From Bolinopsis microptera (taxonomy: Eukaryota; Ctenophora; Tentaculata; Lobata; Bolinopsidae), in NCBI RefSeq assembly GCF_026151205.1, contig NC_087080.1:8335720-8399719 (forward strand): a stretch of DNA of 64,000 bases, given 5' to 3'. The translations under genes and the position numbers were made by a program. This document shows, piece after piece, positions 22,100 to 32,380 of the stretch (position 1 is its first letter; every line of letters starts with the position of its first letter). The notes below the pieces were generated by a model. It searched no databases. It was not told the origin of the DNA and saw only the letters and a program-made list of their open reading frames with translations.

Positions 22100-22615
22100 G
22101 GAGTCATTTTCTTAGTCGCAGACTCGCAGGGAATTATAAGCTATATTCAGAGGTGTGTATAATTATACTGGTATGTGTGGTAGGGACGTAGTCAGGAATT
22201 TATTCCGAGGGGGGCTCTGATGGTGAGCGAAGCGAGCGGGGGGTCTGGTGGCGCAGCGCCCCTGGAAAATTTTCGGCTTTTATACTTGCTAGAATAAAAT
22301 CTACAATTATGAATTAATGCACTAGTCTCACTATTCAATTTATAAAAAGTCGGCTTTAAACAATTTTGAGGGCAATGTTATTTATTTATAGCAAGTGAGA
22401 ACAGTCAATTATCTGAAAATATCATAAAAACCTAAACAGAATTCACACTATACTGAGTAACTGAATTTTAATGTTAACAGATAACTTTGAACTTACAACA
22501 GTTTTCTCCAACCTCAATTTGCAACTCACCCGACCCGTTTTTTAACCATTTCCAATTTTGTTGAGGGGAGCCCATAAAATGATGTATGGTATTCAATAGT
22601 TGCAATCATAATCTT

Positions 22616-22705
22616 AATAAATGTGTGGGTGTGTGTGTACGTGTGTACGTGTGTACGTGTGTATGTACGTGTGTATGTCGTGTGTATGTACGTGTGTATG
22701 ACGTA
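22616..22705. repeat. GT-rich microsatellite
   Basis: Irregular (GT)n with inserted ACGTGTGT and ATGTACGTGTGT units. Frames on both strands are artefacts. Confidence 0.9.
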
Positions 22706-22974
22706 TGCACGTGTGTAATTTCCGAACAGCTTAATCAAGAAAACGGTATAAGTTATAGGACTGGTTTTTTCGGTATAGTTCCAATAAAACTCTGAAGAAG
22801 CTGCATTAATGAGCAGATTTGTTTAAATCGGCCAGTGGTTAGTGGTTTAATTGATGGTTTTGTACCACAAATTGATGGTTTTGTACCACAAATGTGACAT
22901 AAAATCATAAAATGGCTACCTTTTTCTCCCTCCTCGCTCTCTCTCCCATTATATTATTGCATCTATGCAGTGTT

Positions 22975-23110
22975 GGTACATTAATCATAACTAGCAGGAA
23001 CCCGTATTACTCTAAAGTGGTGTCAAGACTCAAGAGACTAAAATAATTATTACCTATTTAATTCGCGTTTTTGACACCACTTGGGGGTCCAAATTTTGGG
23101 CACTAAAATA
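22975..23110. repeat. Dispersed repeat fragment
   Basis: It contains ACTAGCAGG.ACCCGT, TGGTGTCAAGA and GGTCCAAATTTTGGG in the same order as 59028-59130. A short related piece is at 46213. The type is unknown. Confidence 0.6.
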
Positions 23111-23689
23111 ATTATTCCTTGGCCAATTTTTTATTTTTTCATGCTGATTTGAAATGCATAAAAGCATTTGACTCAGTCAAAAAAATTTCAGTTGTATATC
23201 TTTTACGGTTTTTGCGGAAATTTGCGTTAAAGTTGATGCCGTGGTGTCAGTAAAATGGCACAGATAAATATATATATATCGTCTCGCTTTATATATAGTA
23301 AGATTAGGTTATCCACAAGATGCACTGTTATCTAAAACTTTAAGCTTATTAGGTAAATTATTAAGGGAGGGGGGACCCAATGAGTATGAAAGTACATACA
23401 TATGCATAAAGTAGGAACTTTCTCTATATAGTCCAAACAGATCGCAATGATGAAATTCACACGACTATGTAATGCGTCTTTTCTAATATAATAGGCGGGT
23501 TTATGCTTTTGCATTTCAACTGCGATAGTGATTTCCCGGCCGTAGGCACTGGTTAAACTAGTAACTTTATAAGATGGTAATAATATAGTGATCGTAGATT
23601 TTTTCGCATTCTCAAAAACCCGAATAAAGAATCACAATAGAATTAGAAATATCTATGGTGAGTCAAAAAGACTGTTTGGATATATAGAG

Positions 23690-23950
23690 CCATGGCATAA
23701 TGGTAATATTATAAGTCTCAGCCCAGGGATCTCTTCCGGATACACCGCCCATCAGGGGTTACACTCCTCAGAACCCAAACTCGCTGCTTTGCTGGAGGGA
23801 TGACAGAGAGATCTCCTCTCTGTGGGGTGGTCACACAATGTGATGGCCCTGTTAAAGCTTAACGTATCTTAACATAGGTGACATAGTTAGGGATCGACCG
23901 GGACTGCTTTTTTGACCGGGACTGGCACAAAGTGTTGCGACCCGGAAATC
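23690..23950. repeat. Dispersed repeat fragment with GACCGGGACTG
   Basis: It shares ATTATAAGTCTCAGCCCA and GACCGGGACTGGCA-type text with 6950-7080. It is likely a decayed non-autonomous element; I cannot assign it. Confidence 0.55.
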
Positions 23951-24069
23951 TTGAGTTGCAAATATAAATATTTTACTTACCATGATAATTCTTCATAGGA
24001 ACTAATTAAATTACCGGAATTTATTTGAACGGACATTTTTAATTGGAAGCTGGATCGGAGGCCCTTAAC

Positions 24070-24214
24070 CGACTGCTGATAAAAAGCTAAAAACGATACA
24101 AATGCTAAGTGGTTTCCTGCGAGCAATTTCTTAAAAACTTTACACCAACCTTCCCCATGATATACTTATTGAGAAGTTATCATCTTTGATTAAATTATGT
24201 TTTAAGGAAAAGAA
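24070..24214 (+). pseudogene. Penelope-like RT fragment, left of the Polinton
   Basis: The last 25 codons read YTNLPHDILIEKL and on to the Polinton target site, a typical Penelope-like RT block. The frame is broken by a stop a few codons earlier, so this is a decayed fragment. It continues in the same frame on the right side of the Polinton at 43657. The target duplication AAAGAA occupies 24209-24214. The left limit is approximate. Confidence 0.7.
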
Positions 24215-24453
24215 AGTAGATATAATATAGTAACAGTTCTCATCACTTAATCAAATAAGTAACGGTCCCCGTTGTGCAAGTGCTGTGGGTAACTCGAGTA
24301 CGTTCAGTGTTAAATTTTGTACAGTTCCCCAGGTTTATGAAAGTGCTGTGGGCGTACGTGGGTAAGTTGAGTACGTACAGTGCTAAATTTTGGACAGTTT
24401 CCCAGGTTTATGATATAACTATTTATTTTGTTAAAAATGTGTTTTAAGAATTG
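24215..24453 (+). repeat. Polinton left terminal inverted repeat
   Basis: 239 bp, matched by 43418-43656. It contains two imperfect direct repeats of about 60-74 bp (24279-24340 and 24341-24414), each with GTGCTGTGGG, AAATTTTG and CCAGGTTTATGA. Confidence 0.95.
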
Positions 24454-24876
24454 ATCCAGAAGATCAGACTTTGCTACTAAGGTTCAAGAGTTGCATCTCT
24501 TTCCTGGTAGTTCCAGTTATAGGTCCAGGCTGAGTGCTAGATATTCTCTTAACTTCTCTCTTAGTTCACGGTCCGCTAGAAACGGCGATTTTTAAATACA
24601 AGACGTAAACTAGTCGAAACAGACTGGGATCCTTTATGATGATCTGCTTGAAAAACCACCCCTGATCTAAGGTTTAACAGCTGTTCTCTTAAACTTTCAT
24701 GTTTCAAATGTTTTTTTGACTCTTTTTAAACAAAAATGAGTGTGTTGAGACAGTAAAACAATGAAATAACTTTCATGAAATATTTTGATTTCGTAACAGA
24801 ATATTAAACATCAATATCAGACTTAAAACTTAATAATTTACAGCGTCAGCTATTTTGCTGTGACAGTGCAACACTT
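24454..24876 (+). other. Polinton left subterminal non-coding region
   Basis: There is no frame of note. It lies between the terminal repeat and the stop of the leftmost minus-strand gene and probably holds that gene's 3' untranslated region. Confidence 0.5.
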
Positions 24877-25446
24877 TTATATTTTAGTTAAAGAATCACC
24901 CTCTTCCATCCCGAGACCTTGGTTACAATCAGGTTCTGTGGTTACATACAAATTGTTATTAGATGACTGTACAAGTTGTTTGAATATGCTAAAACCCTTT
25001 GTTTTAGATTCAAGTAAAATTCCTGCTGCAAACGTTAAAAGGAAAAAATACCAATAATTTACATCTTTTTCCAAATTGTAAACAGGCATGGTGGGAGATT
25101 GTATGTCTAAAACATTGACTATCGGAGAAACAAAAGTAAAGTGTTCAAATATAGTATGTTGAATATCTCCATTAGATCTTTGTAGCAGCATATCCACTCC
25201 ATCTACCTTGAATCCTTTCCAGGAAAACAGAAAAGTTTCCCTTTTTATATTTGTGTTGAAGAATGAGAACATCTTACCATGGTTGTGATTCAAATGTAAA
25301 AACAGTGTTTTGTTTTCACGGTATAGGTGTGCTGTTTGGTTATTTCCCTCAAAGAAAAAGTAGTCCTGTGTGTTGTTTGTATTGACTGGAAATTCAACGA
25401 CAAAGGACAGTGCAGAAACTACACTAAATAAAAAATTGAAATTCAT
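24877..25446 (-). CDS. Polinton putative type I membrane glycoprotein
   Basis: About 189 residues. The frame extends to an ATG at 25476, but a TATAAAAGC box lies at 25478-25486 on the same strand, too close for that start. The next ATG at 25446 gives a protein that begins directly with a hydrophobic signal peptide (NFLFSVVSALSFVV). Three N-glycosylation sequons follow near the N-terminus (NNT, NQT, NKT). A hydrophobic helix (YWYFFLLTFAAGILL) sits near residue 135, then a short tail of about 40 residues. I recognise no family. It may be a virion or cell-surface protein of the element, or an accessory factor; its left-end position apart from the capsid block fits an accessory gene. Confidence 0.65.
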   Translation of the reverse strand: MNFNFLFSVVSALSFVVEFPVNTNNTQDYFFFEGNNQTAHLYRENKTLFLHLNHNHGKMFSFFNTNIKRETFLFSWKGFKVDGVDMLLQRSNGDIQHTIFEHFTFVSPIVNVLDIQSPTMPVYNLEKDVNYWYFFLLTFAAGILLESKTKGFSIFKQLVQSSNNNLYVTTEPDCNQGLGMEEGDSLTKI

Positions 25447-25477
25447 TTTTAAAGACTGTGAGGTGTTAGATTTCATT

Positions 25478-25486
25478 GCTTTTATA
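25478..25486 (-). promoter_or_regulatory. TATA box (TATAAAAGC) of the glycoprotein gene
   Basis: On the minus strand the sequence reads GGGTATAAAAGC, 32 bp before the ATG at 25446 and inside the spacer after the coiled-coil gene stop. It matches the boxes before the capsid-side genes. Confidence 0.6.
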
Positions 25487-25488
25487 CC

Positions 25489-26718
25489 CTATGGTACGAT
25501 GCCATATCGATTATACGAATCTCGAGCAAGTTTAATTGAATCCTTGATTATAGTAAACAGGTTAACAATTTCAGAGTGTTTCTCTTTAAGTATTCTCTTA
25601 GCTGAAGTACCTGAGGCAGATTGTATTTTCTCTACCACTCTTCTTTGATCATCGGTAACCTGCTCACGCTGAGGTTGACATATTGGCAACACACCATAAG
25701 ACAAACTAAGGAACAGGTTCTGTAGGGTTGGAAGATGATTCTGCACCACGATGTCCAACTGATGGTTTTTGATGAGTTTTTGAATTTCAAAAATCTCCTC
25801 CATAGTTGTACAATTAAATATTGCCTTTGATAAACTACTCAGATCTTCATCATCTTTCTGCATAGCTTTTATTTGATCATTCAATGTGCGAAGTTTTCTT
25901 TCGCAATCTTCTTCGTTTTCGTCCAATTGTTTCTTATGATCATTTGCCATATTCTGTATTAGCTCATTGTGAGCTGCCCTTAAAGATTGTATCTTATCAC
26001 TACACTCACCCTTCAGCAACTCATCAAGATCAGACATTTGACGTCGATGAAAGTTTTTGATCTTCTCAATTTCGTCATAGCACTCCTTTCGATATTCCCT
26101 CTTTGTACGCTCATGGTCCTTTTTATGAGAAACATCCATTCTGTCAATCTTTTTCAAAAACTTAGATTCCTGTTTTTCGTGGGCTTCAAGACAGTCCAGA
26201 TATTTTTTCTTATAACCAACACTAGGTTTAATTCTAGCCTGATCTCTATCATCATATTCATCGATAACTGTTAAACCTCCATCGGACTGCCCATCATCAT
26301 CATAGCTATCAACAACGCTAAGCTGATTATCGCTTTCATCATCTGCTTTGTATTCATCAACTATTTTTAACCCGTCATTACGTTGTGGATTAATTTTTGG
26401 AGACTTTGGAGGATCAGAATCTTTTGCCTTCTCCCCAAGATCCTTATACCTGTCAATAATTTCTAGTCCATCATCTGACTGTGAATCATAATTAGGAAGT
26501 TTGCGTGGATCAGAATCTCTCGGTTTTTCTCCTGGATCTTTATACTGATCGATGTCTACTAACCCATCATCATATTGTGGATCTTTTGTCGGTGATTTTT
26601 TCTTATCGCTTCTAGGTCTGTTGTTACTCCTATATCTTTTTGGAGGCAATCTCACTGCATTCGGATCATCGGGAGGGTAAACCCTCTTTTTTGGATTAGA
26701 TGCCATGTTGCTATCCAT
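25489..26718 (-). CDS. Polinton charged repeat and coiled-coil protein
   Basis: 409 residues, ATG at 26718. Residues 10-45 are basic and Pro-rich with a nuclear-signal look (PPKRYRSNNRPRSDKKK). Residues about 48-160 contain five imperfect acidic repeats with the core DGL.I.D.Y.D. Residues about 170-300 are strongly charged and predicted coiled coil, with heptad-like Leu/Ile and many Glu/Lys. The C-terminal 100 residues are more globular. It is divergent from the integrase gene across a 190-bp spacer. I do not recognise a family. Its repeat plan suggests binding to a partner through short acidic motifs, possibly a packaging or DNA-associated protein; this is inference. Confidence 0.75.
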   Translation of the reverse strand: MDSNMASNPKKRVYPPDDPNAVRLPPKRYRSNNRPRSDKKKSPTKDPQYDDGLVDIDQYKDPGEKPRDSDPRKLPNYDSQSDDGLEIIDRYKDLGEKAKDSDPPKSPKINPQRNDGLKIVDEYKADDESDNQLSVVDSYDDDGQSDGGLTVIDEYDDRDQARIKPSVGYKKKYLDCLEAHEKQESKFLKKIDRMDVSHKKDHERTKREYRKECYDEIEKIKNFHRRQMSDLDELLKGECSDKIQSLRAAHNELIQNMANDHKKQLDENEEDCERKLRTLNDQIKAMQKDDEDLSSLSKAIFNCTTMEEIFEIQKLIKNHQLDIVVQNHLPTLQNLFLSLSYGVLPICQPQREQVTDDQRRVVEKIQSASGTSAKRILKEKHSEIVNLFTIIKDSIKLARDSYNRYGIVP

Positions 26719-26908
26719 ATTTCTATGATTGTGACTAACTAGTACTAAACTAGTACTAAACTAGATTTATATTGTGCTCTCTATACTTATGTTTGTATAA
26801 GGAGGCATTTGTCGGAAAAGCTTTTTGGCAGTGTTCACATAAAAGAGCCATGTCTAAGATATGTTTTTAGGAGCTTTATTTATAGTCATCTTTCAAGGGT
26901 AAAGTAAG
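26719..26908. promoter_or_regulatory. Divergent promoter region of the Polinton
   Basis: This is the only spacer between the minus-strand pair and the plus-strand gene series. It has an 11-bp tandem repeat CTAGTACTAAA near 26738-26766, a possible TATA-like ACATAAAAG near 26838 for the integrase side, and TTATATTG-like text for the other side. Confidence 0.5.
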
Positions 26909-27973
26909 ATGGATTTGAAGCAGCTTTATGAAAATCCTAAATTTTCAGCATCTTTTGCTGGTCAAGAACGATTTTTCCGTGCATTGCAACAAGATAACCA
27001 ACGTGTGAGCAGGGGAGCAGTAAAAACAAATTTGAAGTCTATAGACAGTTATACCTTACACAAGCCAACCAGGAAGCCTACATTGTACAGAAGAGTTTAT
27101 ACCAAAAGGATAAAATATCTTTATCAAGCGGATCTTATAGACCTTTCAAGTCTCCAACATGATAATGATGGATTCAAGTGGATAATAGTCATCATAGACA
27201 CTTTTAGCAAGAAAGCATGGGGTTTCAAGAAGAAAAACAAGAGTGCAAACACAATAGTTGGGGTTATGAAACCATTTTTTCGCCTCCACACCCCTGAAAA
27301 GATTCAATTCGATCAAGGTTCTGAATTTTACAATGCTGCTTTTCTCAAACTGCTAAGGAAACATAAAATCAAACACTATAGTGTCTATAGTGAACAAAAA
27401 GCTTCAATCATTGAGCGATTTTGCAGAACTCTAAAAACTCGAATGTTTAGATATTTCACTGCTCGAGGATCTCACAGGTGGATTGATATTTTACAGGATC
27501 TTATCGACGGTTATAATAAAACCAAACATAGCTCTACATTATTCGCTCCAAACAATGTAAGTCTAGCTAATGAGAGGGAAGTTAGGCAGAATCTTTTTCC
27601 CAGAGTTGTAAAGGAGAAAAAGCACACCAAAGCATTATTAAAAGTGGGTGACTCTGTTAGAATAACTAGAAAGAAGGGTATCTTTCAAAAAGGTTATGAA
27701 ATGACATTTTCATATGAAATCTTTGAAGCAAGTATAGTGAAATCTACATATCCTGTTACATATGGATTGAAGGACTATAAAGGCGAGGAGATTAAAGGTT
27801 CATTTTACACCAGTGAAATTCAATTGGTTGACAAATCTGATGGTATATGGCCAATAGAGAGGATTGTTAGCACTCGTAAAAGAAACGGACAGACTGAATA
27901 CCTTGTGAAATTTCTAGGATATCCTAGCGAAGCAAACAGTTGGATAACTCAGCAAGATCTGTTCAACACATAA
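26909..27973 (+). CDS. Polinton integrase (DDE, rve fold) with chromodomain
   Basis: 354 residues. The retroviral-type core shows D75 in QADLIDL, D135 in FDQGSEF and E169 in IIERF, with 33 residues between the last two acidic ligands. All three catalytic residues are present. A C-terminal chromodomain at about 312-353 carries IERIV, YLVKFLGYP and SWI. Chromodomains on Polinton and Ty3-type integrases target insertion to modified chromatin. I see no obvious N-terminal HHCC zinc-binding motif in the first 60 residues. It catalyses strand transfer that leaves 6-bp duplications, matching what is seen at this element's ends. It is followed by the ATPase gene after 3 bp. Confidence 0.93.
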   Translation: MDLKQLYENPKFSASFAGQERFFRALQQDNQRVSRGAVKTNLKSIDSYTLHKPTRKPTLYRRVYTKRIKYLYQADLIDLSSLQHDNDGFKWIIVIIDTFSKKAWGFKKKNKSANTIVGVMKPFFRLHTPEKIQFDQGSEFYNAAFLKLLRKHKIKHYSVYSEQKASIIERFCRTLKTRMFRYFTARGSHRWIDILQDLIDGYNKTKHSSTLFAPNNVSLANEREVRQNLFPRVVKEKKHTKALLKVGDSVRITRKKGIFQKGYEMTFSYEIFEASIVKSTYPVTYGLKDYKGEEIKGSFYTSEIQLVDKSDGIWPIERIVSTRKRNGQTEYLVKFLGYPSEANSWITQQDLFNT

Positions 27974-27976
27974 ACC

Positions 27977-28594
27977 ATGCCTGTGAAATTCCTTGCTTCC
28001 CACAACTGCATCATTTTCGGACCCTCTCGGGCAGGGAAAACCCAATTCATGCTAGAGGTAATAAGACAAAAGCTAGTACATCCGATGCCTAAAAATATAT
28101 ATTACATGTATAGCATTGAACAAGACTTTATGAAAACATGGAATGAAACTGAAGAACAAGCAATTACTTTTATCCAGGGTCTTGATTTTGATAAAATGAA
28201 CACTTCAGAACCCAGTCTCCTTGTGGTGGATGACTTGATCTTAAGCGGAGATAACAAGGAAATGGCGAACTGTTTCATTCTCGGTTCTCATCACCGTTCA
28301 ATCTCCACTTTCTTCATAACACAGAACTTATTTCCAAACTGTCCTTTGTTCAGGATGATGAGCTCAAATGCACATTATTTTGTGCTTTTCAATAGTCAGC
28401 GTCATTTGAGACAAGTAAACACGTTGGCAAGGCAGATTTTCTGTGGAAAGGATTTAAAGAGGATAACCAATGCCTATTTAAGGAGTTCAAAGCAACCCAG
28501 AGGATTTATTGTTTTGAGTTTTGCCCCTGAACTTCCAGAAGAATTAACAGTGCTAACAGACTGGTGGCAATGGTTTCCAAGCGTTTATCTGTGA
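27977..28594 (+). CDS. Polinton genome-packaging ATPase (FtsK/HerA type)
   Basis: 205 residues. Walker A is GPSRAGKT at residues 15-22 and Walker B is LLVVDD at 81-86. The strand plus polar residue TFFITQNL at 111-118 fits the sensor motif, and basic residues follow. It belongs to the A32-like packaging ATPases shared by Polintons, virophages and large DNA viruses, and should pump the element's DNA into its capsid. It starts 3 bp after the integrase stop and overlaps the next gene by 25 bp. Confidence 0.9.
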   Translation: MPVKFLASHNCIIFGPSRAGKTQFMLEVIRQKLVHPMPKNIYYMYSIEQDFMKTWNETEEQAITFIQGLDFDKMNTSEPSLLVVDDLILSGDNKEMANCFILGSHHRSISTFFITQNLFPNCPLFRMMSSNAHYFVLFNSQRHLRQVNTLARQIFCGKDLKRITNAYLRSSKQPRGFIVLSFAPELPEELTVLTDWWQWFPSVYL

Positions 28595-28926
28595 AACAAG
28601 CCAATTCATTGAGACAACACCGCTACATTTTAGAAAAACTATCATCTAGTAGTAAAAAAGACAGACTCAAGATTTTACGGAATGCTCCATCTGAATTATT
28701 TAAAGTTCTCAATATGATATTCAAACTTCTAGCTGATGAAAAGTTACACCTTTCAAGTCTCCAAGACAAAACAATTGGGAAGCATAGAAGACTTATTCGA
28801 TCCACGAGTGGTCTTAAGGGTACGCATATAAAAAGGAGATTTTCTGGACAAAGCGGTGGTACACTGTCAACTATTCTGTCTACAGTTTTACCTGTTATTG
28901 CTGGACTAGTTCAATCAATTCTTTAA
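28570..28926 (+). CDS. Polinton small basic protein with hydrophobic tail
   Basis: 118 residues from ATG 28570 (in-frame codons before it are not ATG). A helical N-terminal half (LRQHRYILEKL, FKVLNMIFKLL) is followed by a Lys/Arg-rich stretch, then GQSGG and a hydrophobic tail ending in ALV-type residues. It resembles a family found next to the capsid genes in many Polintons. A link to adenovirus core or membrane-active minor proteins has been proposed for such genes, but I cannot prove it here. The GG before the tail could be a protease site, although it lacks the usual large hydrophobic residue two positions before. Confidence 0.7.
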   Translation: MVSKRLSVKQANSLRQHRYILEKLSSSSKKDRLKILRNAPSELFKVLNMIFKLLADEKLHLSSLQDKTIGKHRRLIRSTSGLKGTHIKRRFSGQSGGTLSTILSTVLPVIAGLVQSIL

Positions 28927-29059
28927 ATGTCACGATTTATCTTGGCTCCTAGAGACGGTGCGTCAACCAATGGTGAAGATGTTGTTTTGCTCCTTCCAAC
29001 AGAAGGACTCAGTGAGCCAAATAAAATTATTGAACTACCATCGGGTCTTATTCCACGAT

Positions 29060-30340
29060 TGTTATAGATGGGTTTCGCTGTGTCAAGGCGAACATGGTGG
29101 ATTTCATTTAGTTCTTATTCACCAGTTGTAGTGTAATGGTATGGATGATATTCCCTGAGTCGAGGCGATTTAAGGACCTTCATTTATATTCCTTATTTAC
29201 CATAACTAAGTTTAACTTTTATCTTGGGTACGTTGGTGAACTCTGCTGAAAGATTACGGTATCAACATTAAATGACATGCCACACGGATTCATCCATAGT
29301 TGTCAGGTCACCCGCAAGATAGTCAATGTGTCATCTAGGCATTATCTCTTGCCCGCATAGGAGCTCTTCCAATGGGGCGGCCCGTCAAGCTCTTTAAAAT
29401 GCAACACGGCGTGACAAGTGAACATTAGTGCACTCAACCATACTTATTGAAATTGGTTATCACCTCACACATGTATAGCTTCTCGCTCACTATAGCCCCT
29501 ACAAATGCACCCTATAAATGCACCCTATAGTTCTACCATTGTGTGACAGCTGGTAACGGCTGTTACTAAGTAACTATCAAAATCGAATCTTATCCTTATC
29601 TTCTAATCACAACTGAAGCGGCTCAACTACCTCACGGACATTGACAGCCCTGGTACAGGCGATCGAGCAGTCTCTTCGACGCGGAGAGCTGCAAGATATT
29701 ACCACTATCAATTTATCACGTACCTTGTCAGTCGCTTCAAGTACATGAAATCATTGTCACATGATCATTCAAGCACGTGGGTCACATGATCACCCACGCG
29801 ACTATATATATCTTTTGATGCAAAGAATATGGCAGAGTTCAGCACCACAATCCCGATGTGTATTGCCAGCTCTCATATGAGTGACTGTCTTAACTCTTAG
29901 TAGATAAATTAGTTAAGTTAGGAAAGTAAGTTATAAGTTAGGAAGTTCATTATAAGTTAGTTATTAGTTAGGAAAGATATTGATATATGCTATTCATTGT
30001 AGTCCACTCTCTCTGTAACTAAGAGTGTCTACCGTATTTATTCTATGTGTTACTTTAGCCAACAATTTAAGTGTCTTTATTTTGTAACCCTTAGAATTAG
30101 GAATGGCCGTTTGGCTCATGGCTTAGAATCAAGTATAAGTAATTAAATGATGTCACAAATACTAATCTCAAGGTTACAGTCCTAAGTAAATCTTAATCAC
30201 TAAAGTATCTAGACGTGAGCATTAATAATCGCACTACGTATGAGCATCGTATCAATTATCCTAGTACGGCTCCCTCCCTAGCGTATTGATGAGGTTAGCT
30301 CGAACCCGGAGTCATTTTAATACCACTACAGTCTTTAACA
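29060..30340 (+). repeat. 5' LTR
   Basis: 1281 bp, TG...CA. A likely promoter is at about 29801-29812 (CGACTATATATATC), preceded by CACATGATCA and CACGTG palindromes. The sequence after the LTR (TATGGAGCCC) could be a primer binding site starting with TGG two bases in; I could not match the tRNA. Confidence 0.95.
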
Positions 30341-30654
30341 TATGGAGCCCAATACAGCCTCTTTCTCGTGAAGGGGGAGAGTCGCTTGATACTTTGCTTG
30401 TCGAGGCGATGAGCAAAGCCGCTCATTTTTTCGTATTACTTTTAGAATTAGTACCGTAGTTGATTTTCACGCATTTGTTGCTTGTAGTTATACCTAAATT
30501 CGTTACAAGAGATTGTTAATAGAAGCCAATTCGCTGAATTGGGTTATTTTAGATGGACCAGAAGTGTCGATTCTTATAGTTATAGTTAATTGACATATTT
30601 CATATCGGTAATTTCTTATTCCAAATTAATGTGGAGTCGTTTAACAAGAGACAT

Positions 30655-30840
30655 ATAAAGACAGTCAGGTATATATTTCAATAATCAGGTACATACTCTA
30701 TTTTGACAGTCAGGTCAATATTCTGATAGTCAGTTATATATTATATTGATAGTCACTGTCAGAGCTATAATCTATGTTGACAGTCAAGTCGATGTCTTGC
30801 GATAGTCAGGCCTATATTTTGATAGTCAGAACTATATTCA
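30655..30840. repeat. Degenerate GACAGTCAGGT repeats
   Basis: About nine imperfect copies of a unit of roughly 20-30 bp built on GA(C/T)AGTCAGGT followed by ATATT lie in the untranslated leader of the LTR element. Confidence 0.65.
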
Positions 30841-31441
30841 TGGAATTCGTTTCTAATTCCAACTCAGGATTGTCGAATGTCGCGACACACGTACGCTCTT
30901 TATTCGTTTCGACAATACTAATAGTTAAGTTATAGTTTGAGTAAACGTTCGTGGTTATCACTCGTATTTTTGATTGTTAAAACGTAAAGGTTGTGATCGT
31001 TTATTTATGAGCATTCGTCTAAAATTAATAAGTAAGTCGGCTACGTAGAACAGACCAAACTGGTATCCGTATAGCCATTAGTCATTATACTTAAGTCTAA
31101 AACACTACTGCTGTGAAACTGACAGAGACTATACAACAAATTCATATTATCAAGGGCTTACTATAATGGGTCGTTTATTTTCGAAATCTAACGTTTGATT
31201 TTATTCATTTTACAATAGTTACAGATTAGTAACATTATTATGAATGAATACATTGCAGTTTAATAGGTTAAACTAGTTAAGTTGCTACTACTATTTTACA
31301 ACTTAATAATTAAATTACAAGAGAGTACATATGTAAGTTAGTAGCGACACCGTTCGGCGAGTATAATGTTACCGATTAATGTGAGAGAAGTTTTGGCACA
31401 ATGAAGATGCGTTTGTAAAGTGTGAAGGATATAGACGATTG

Positions 31442-31704
31442 AAAAGCTCGGGATAGCTTTGAGTAACGATAGATTACTTGGCGGGAATTACGGTGAGGTT
31501 GGGATATGATGGAGGATATATTGGATTTAAAAGCTCGGGATAGCTTTGAGTAACGATAGATTACTTGGCGGGAATTAAGGTGGGGTCGGGATATGATGGA
31601 GGATATATTGGATTTAAAAGCTCGGGATAGCTTTGAGTAACGATAGATTACTTGGCGGGAATTAAGGTGGGGTCGGGATATGATGGAGGTATATATGGGA
31701 CTGG
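31442..31704. repeat. Three tandem 87-88-bp repeats
   Basis: Units begin AAAAGCTCGGGATAGC at 31442, 31529 and 31617. They differ by a few substitutions. The minus-strand open frame through them is a by-product of the repeat. Confidence 0.85.
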
Positions 31705-31889
31705 GCTTCAGGTCCGTCAACAATGACACCTCTGCTGTACAGCTGACTAGTTCAGGCACCATTTAAGGGACCAGAGATTGATCACCTCTGAAATCTTAGT
31801 GGTGGTTATGGTAGTAAAATCTTGAGTCGAGACAAGGTCAACGTTGAGACGCTGAAGTATATTTAGAGCTCTAAAGACCAGTTAATGAT

Positions 31890-32185
31890 ATGGGGATACA
31901 AGATGTGATGATTTTACAAGAAATGGGGATTTTACAAGAAATGGGGATTTTACAAGATGTGATGATTTTACAAGATGTGGGGATTTTACTGTTTACAAGA
32001 AGTGGGGATTTTACAAGATGTGATGATTTTACAAGATGTGGGGATTTTACAAGAAGTGGGGAATTTACAAGATGTGATGATTTAACGATGTGGGGATTAT
32101 ACAAAATTTGGGAATTTTACAAGTGTGATGATTTTGATGATGAGGAAATGTTGATGATGTGGGGAAAAGTAATTTAAAGATGTGG
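31890..32185. repeat. Short-period repeat GGGGATTTTACAAGA
   Basis: Tandem units of 15-18 bp alternate between GGGGATTTTACAAGA and GTGATGATTTTACAAGAT. They lie just upstream of gag in the leader. Confidence 0.85.
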
Positions 32186-32380
32186 GGATTTTAAGGAGTG
32201 AAGTGAGTATGAAGTGAAAAAGTGAAAAGGAACGGTGTCGCAGAAACAAATTTTCAAACATATATAAAATGATTGTAAAAAATAAATAAACCTTCCCCTA
32301 ATCACCCTTAATCATCCTCTTATCATCAAAGTTTAAATTATAACATAACTCATTTAGCTAGTTAAAGACCAGGATTAAAC

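Larger units (their letters stand above)
20801..24069. other. Intergenic DNA upstream of gene B
   Basis: No gene is visible. It holds the E-box module, a LINE 3' end, a GT microsatellite and two dispersed repeats listed separately. Segment 21530-22150 resembles the upstream regions of genes C (48070-48620) and D (60560-61130), which supports the exon 1 call for gene B. Near 22205-22270 is a GC-rich repeat fragment containing GAGCGAAGCGAG and GGCGCAGCGCC. Confidence 0.55.

Noticed and set aside
31376-31762. Repeat-rich minus-strand frame with SRPHLNSRQVIYRYSKL units
   Set aside because: It follows the 87-88-bp tandem repeat exactly, and the strand is opposite to gag.
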